Assembly (NCBI RefSeq): GCF_002025705.1
Contig: NZ_CP018846.1
Location: 611,501 to 675,500, forward strand
Direction: 5' to 3'
From: Pseudomonas putida
GTDB lineage: Bacteria > Pseudomonadota > Gammaproteobacteria > Pseudomonadales > Pseudomonadaceae
Length of the DNA: 64,000 nucleotides
Below the pieces are notes generated by a model, which worked only from the letters and a program-made list of their open reading frames with translations, did not search any database and had not been told where the DNA came from. Every line of letters begins with the position of its first letter. Within the stretch, counting starts at the first letter, position 1. Positions 63,145 through 64,000 of the stretch are shown here, in pieces. The translations under genes and the position numbers were made by a program.

Positions 63145-64000
63145 GCCCATGACCCTCAGTCAGTTGGCAGGCGCTTTGAATGCGCGCCTGGTCAACGCCG
63201 ACGCCAGCTTCACCGGTGTCAGCATCGACAGCCGCAGCGTCTCAGCCGGTCAACTGTTCGTAGCCCTGACCGGGCCGCGCTTCGATGGCCATGACTACCT
63301 GGCCGACGTGCAAGCCAAAGGTGCTGTCGCTGCGCTGGTCGAGCGCGAAATCGCCGATGTCGATCTGCCGCAGCTGCTGGTCGCCGACAGCCGTGTCGCA
63401 CTGGGCCAGCTCGGTGCGCTGAACCGCGCCGCGTTCGACAAGCCGGTAGTCGCCATCACCGGCTCCAGTGGCAAGACCACGGTCAAGGAGATGCTCGCCA
63501 GCATCCTGCGCACCCGTGGCCTGGTTCACGCCACGCGTGGCAACCTGAACAACGACCTCGGTGCACCACTGACCTTGCTGGAAATCGCCCCGGAGCACAG
63601 CGCCGCGGTGATCGAGCTGGGCGCTTCGCGCATCGGCGAGATCCGCTACACCGTCGGGCTGACCCAGCCGCAGGTGGTGATCATCAACAACGCCGGTACT
63701 GCCCACGTTGGCGAGTTCGGCGGCCCTGAGAAGATCGTCGAAGCCAAGGGCGAAATCCTCGAAGGCCTGGGCGAGGGCGGCACCGCCATCCTCAACCTGG
63801 CTGACAAGGCGTTCGAGATCTGGCGCAAGCGCGCTGGCAACCACCGCATCTTCAGCTTCGCCCTGGACAACCCGCAGGCTGACTTCCATGCCAGCAACAT
63901 CGGTCGTGATGCCCGTGGTTGCCCGTCGTTCACGCTGCACGGCCCTGATGGCAGTGTGCCTGTGCAACTGAATCTGCTGGGTACTCACAGCGTCAGCAAC
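63137..64000 (+). CDS. murF: MurF, UDP-MurNAc-tripeptide-D-Ala-D-Ala ligase (3' end cut by window edge)
   Basis: The first 288 codons are in the window; a full MurF has about 455. It adds D-Ala-D-Ala to complete the UDP-MurNAc-pentapeptide. ATG 63137 overlaps murE. Visible are SIDSRSVSAGQLFVAL (N-terminal substrate domain) and the ATP loop ITGSSGKTTVKEML. The ATPase central domain follows, with RGNLNNDLGAPLTLL and ELGASRIGEI. Confidence 0.95.

Overview
The window is GC-rich chromosomal DNA from a fluorescent pseudomonad, almost certainly of the Pseudomonas putida group. This rests on the complete alginate operon, a methionine gamma-lyase matching the classic P. putida enzyme in length and active-site positions (Cys116, Lys211), the fused cysNC gene, the aap amino-acid transporter, the rplM-rpsI-petABC-sspAB block and the many P. 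putida-type REP palindromes between genes. No taxonomic search was run.

Layout. (1) 1-16,000, minus strand: the alginate operon algD-alg8-alg44-algK-algE-algG-algX-algL-algI-algJ-algF-algA. algA runs off the left edge. An AlgU (sigma-22)-type promoter lies about 430 nt upstream of algD. (2) 16.8-34.2 kb, mostly housekeeping: yaaA, a polysaccharide deacetylase-like protein, phoH, moaCDE, rhlB, an esterase, aapJQMP behind a strong sigma-54 promoter, algW, a NIF3 protein, cysD and cysNC. (3) 34.3-39.4 kb: an accessory island of lower GC. It holds a HTH protein convergent with a RES-domain toxin gene broken by one in-frame TAA. Next to these is a bacteriocin locus: an S-type pyocin with HNH DNase domain, its immunity gene, a stand-alone DNase-like ORF that has lost zinc ligands, a second immunity gene and a small predicted lipoprotein. 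Several of these genes overlap stop-to-start. (4) 39.4-57.5 kb: Lrp regulator/megL, yhcB, a hydrolase, trpS, zapE, an AraC regulator, tas, rplM-rpsI, petABC, sspAB, ygdI-like, dolP-diaA, yraN-lpoA and rsmI. (5) 57.5-64 kb: RNase P RNA, then the start of the division/cell-wall cluster mraZ-rsmH-ftsL-ftsI-murE-murF. murF runs off the right edge. This cluster has a recognisable promoter and MraZ boxes.

How parts connect. AlgA and AlgD make GDP-mannuronate. Alg8/Alg44 polymerise it under c-di-GMP control. AlgG/X/K/L/E epimerise, acetylate, edit and export the chain, and AlgI/J/F supply acetyl groups. AlgW, 14 kb away, is the periplasmic protease that in pseudomonads starts the cascade releasing AlgU, the sigma factor expected to read the algD promoter. 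CysD/CysNC assimilate sulfate, while MegL degrades sulfur amino acids under its divergent Lrp-type regulator.

The least ordinary parts are the bacteriocin/immunity island and the broken RES toxin with its intact convergent partner. Next are the deacetylase-like protein with a destroyed first metal motif and an unusual REP variant forming a 52-bp inverted repeat. I saw no tRNA, CRISPR array, insertion sequence, integrase or prophage structural gene.
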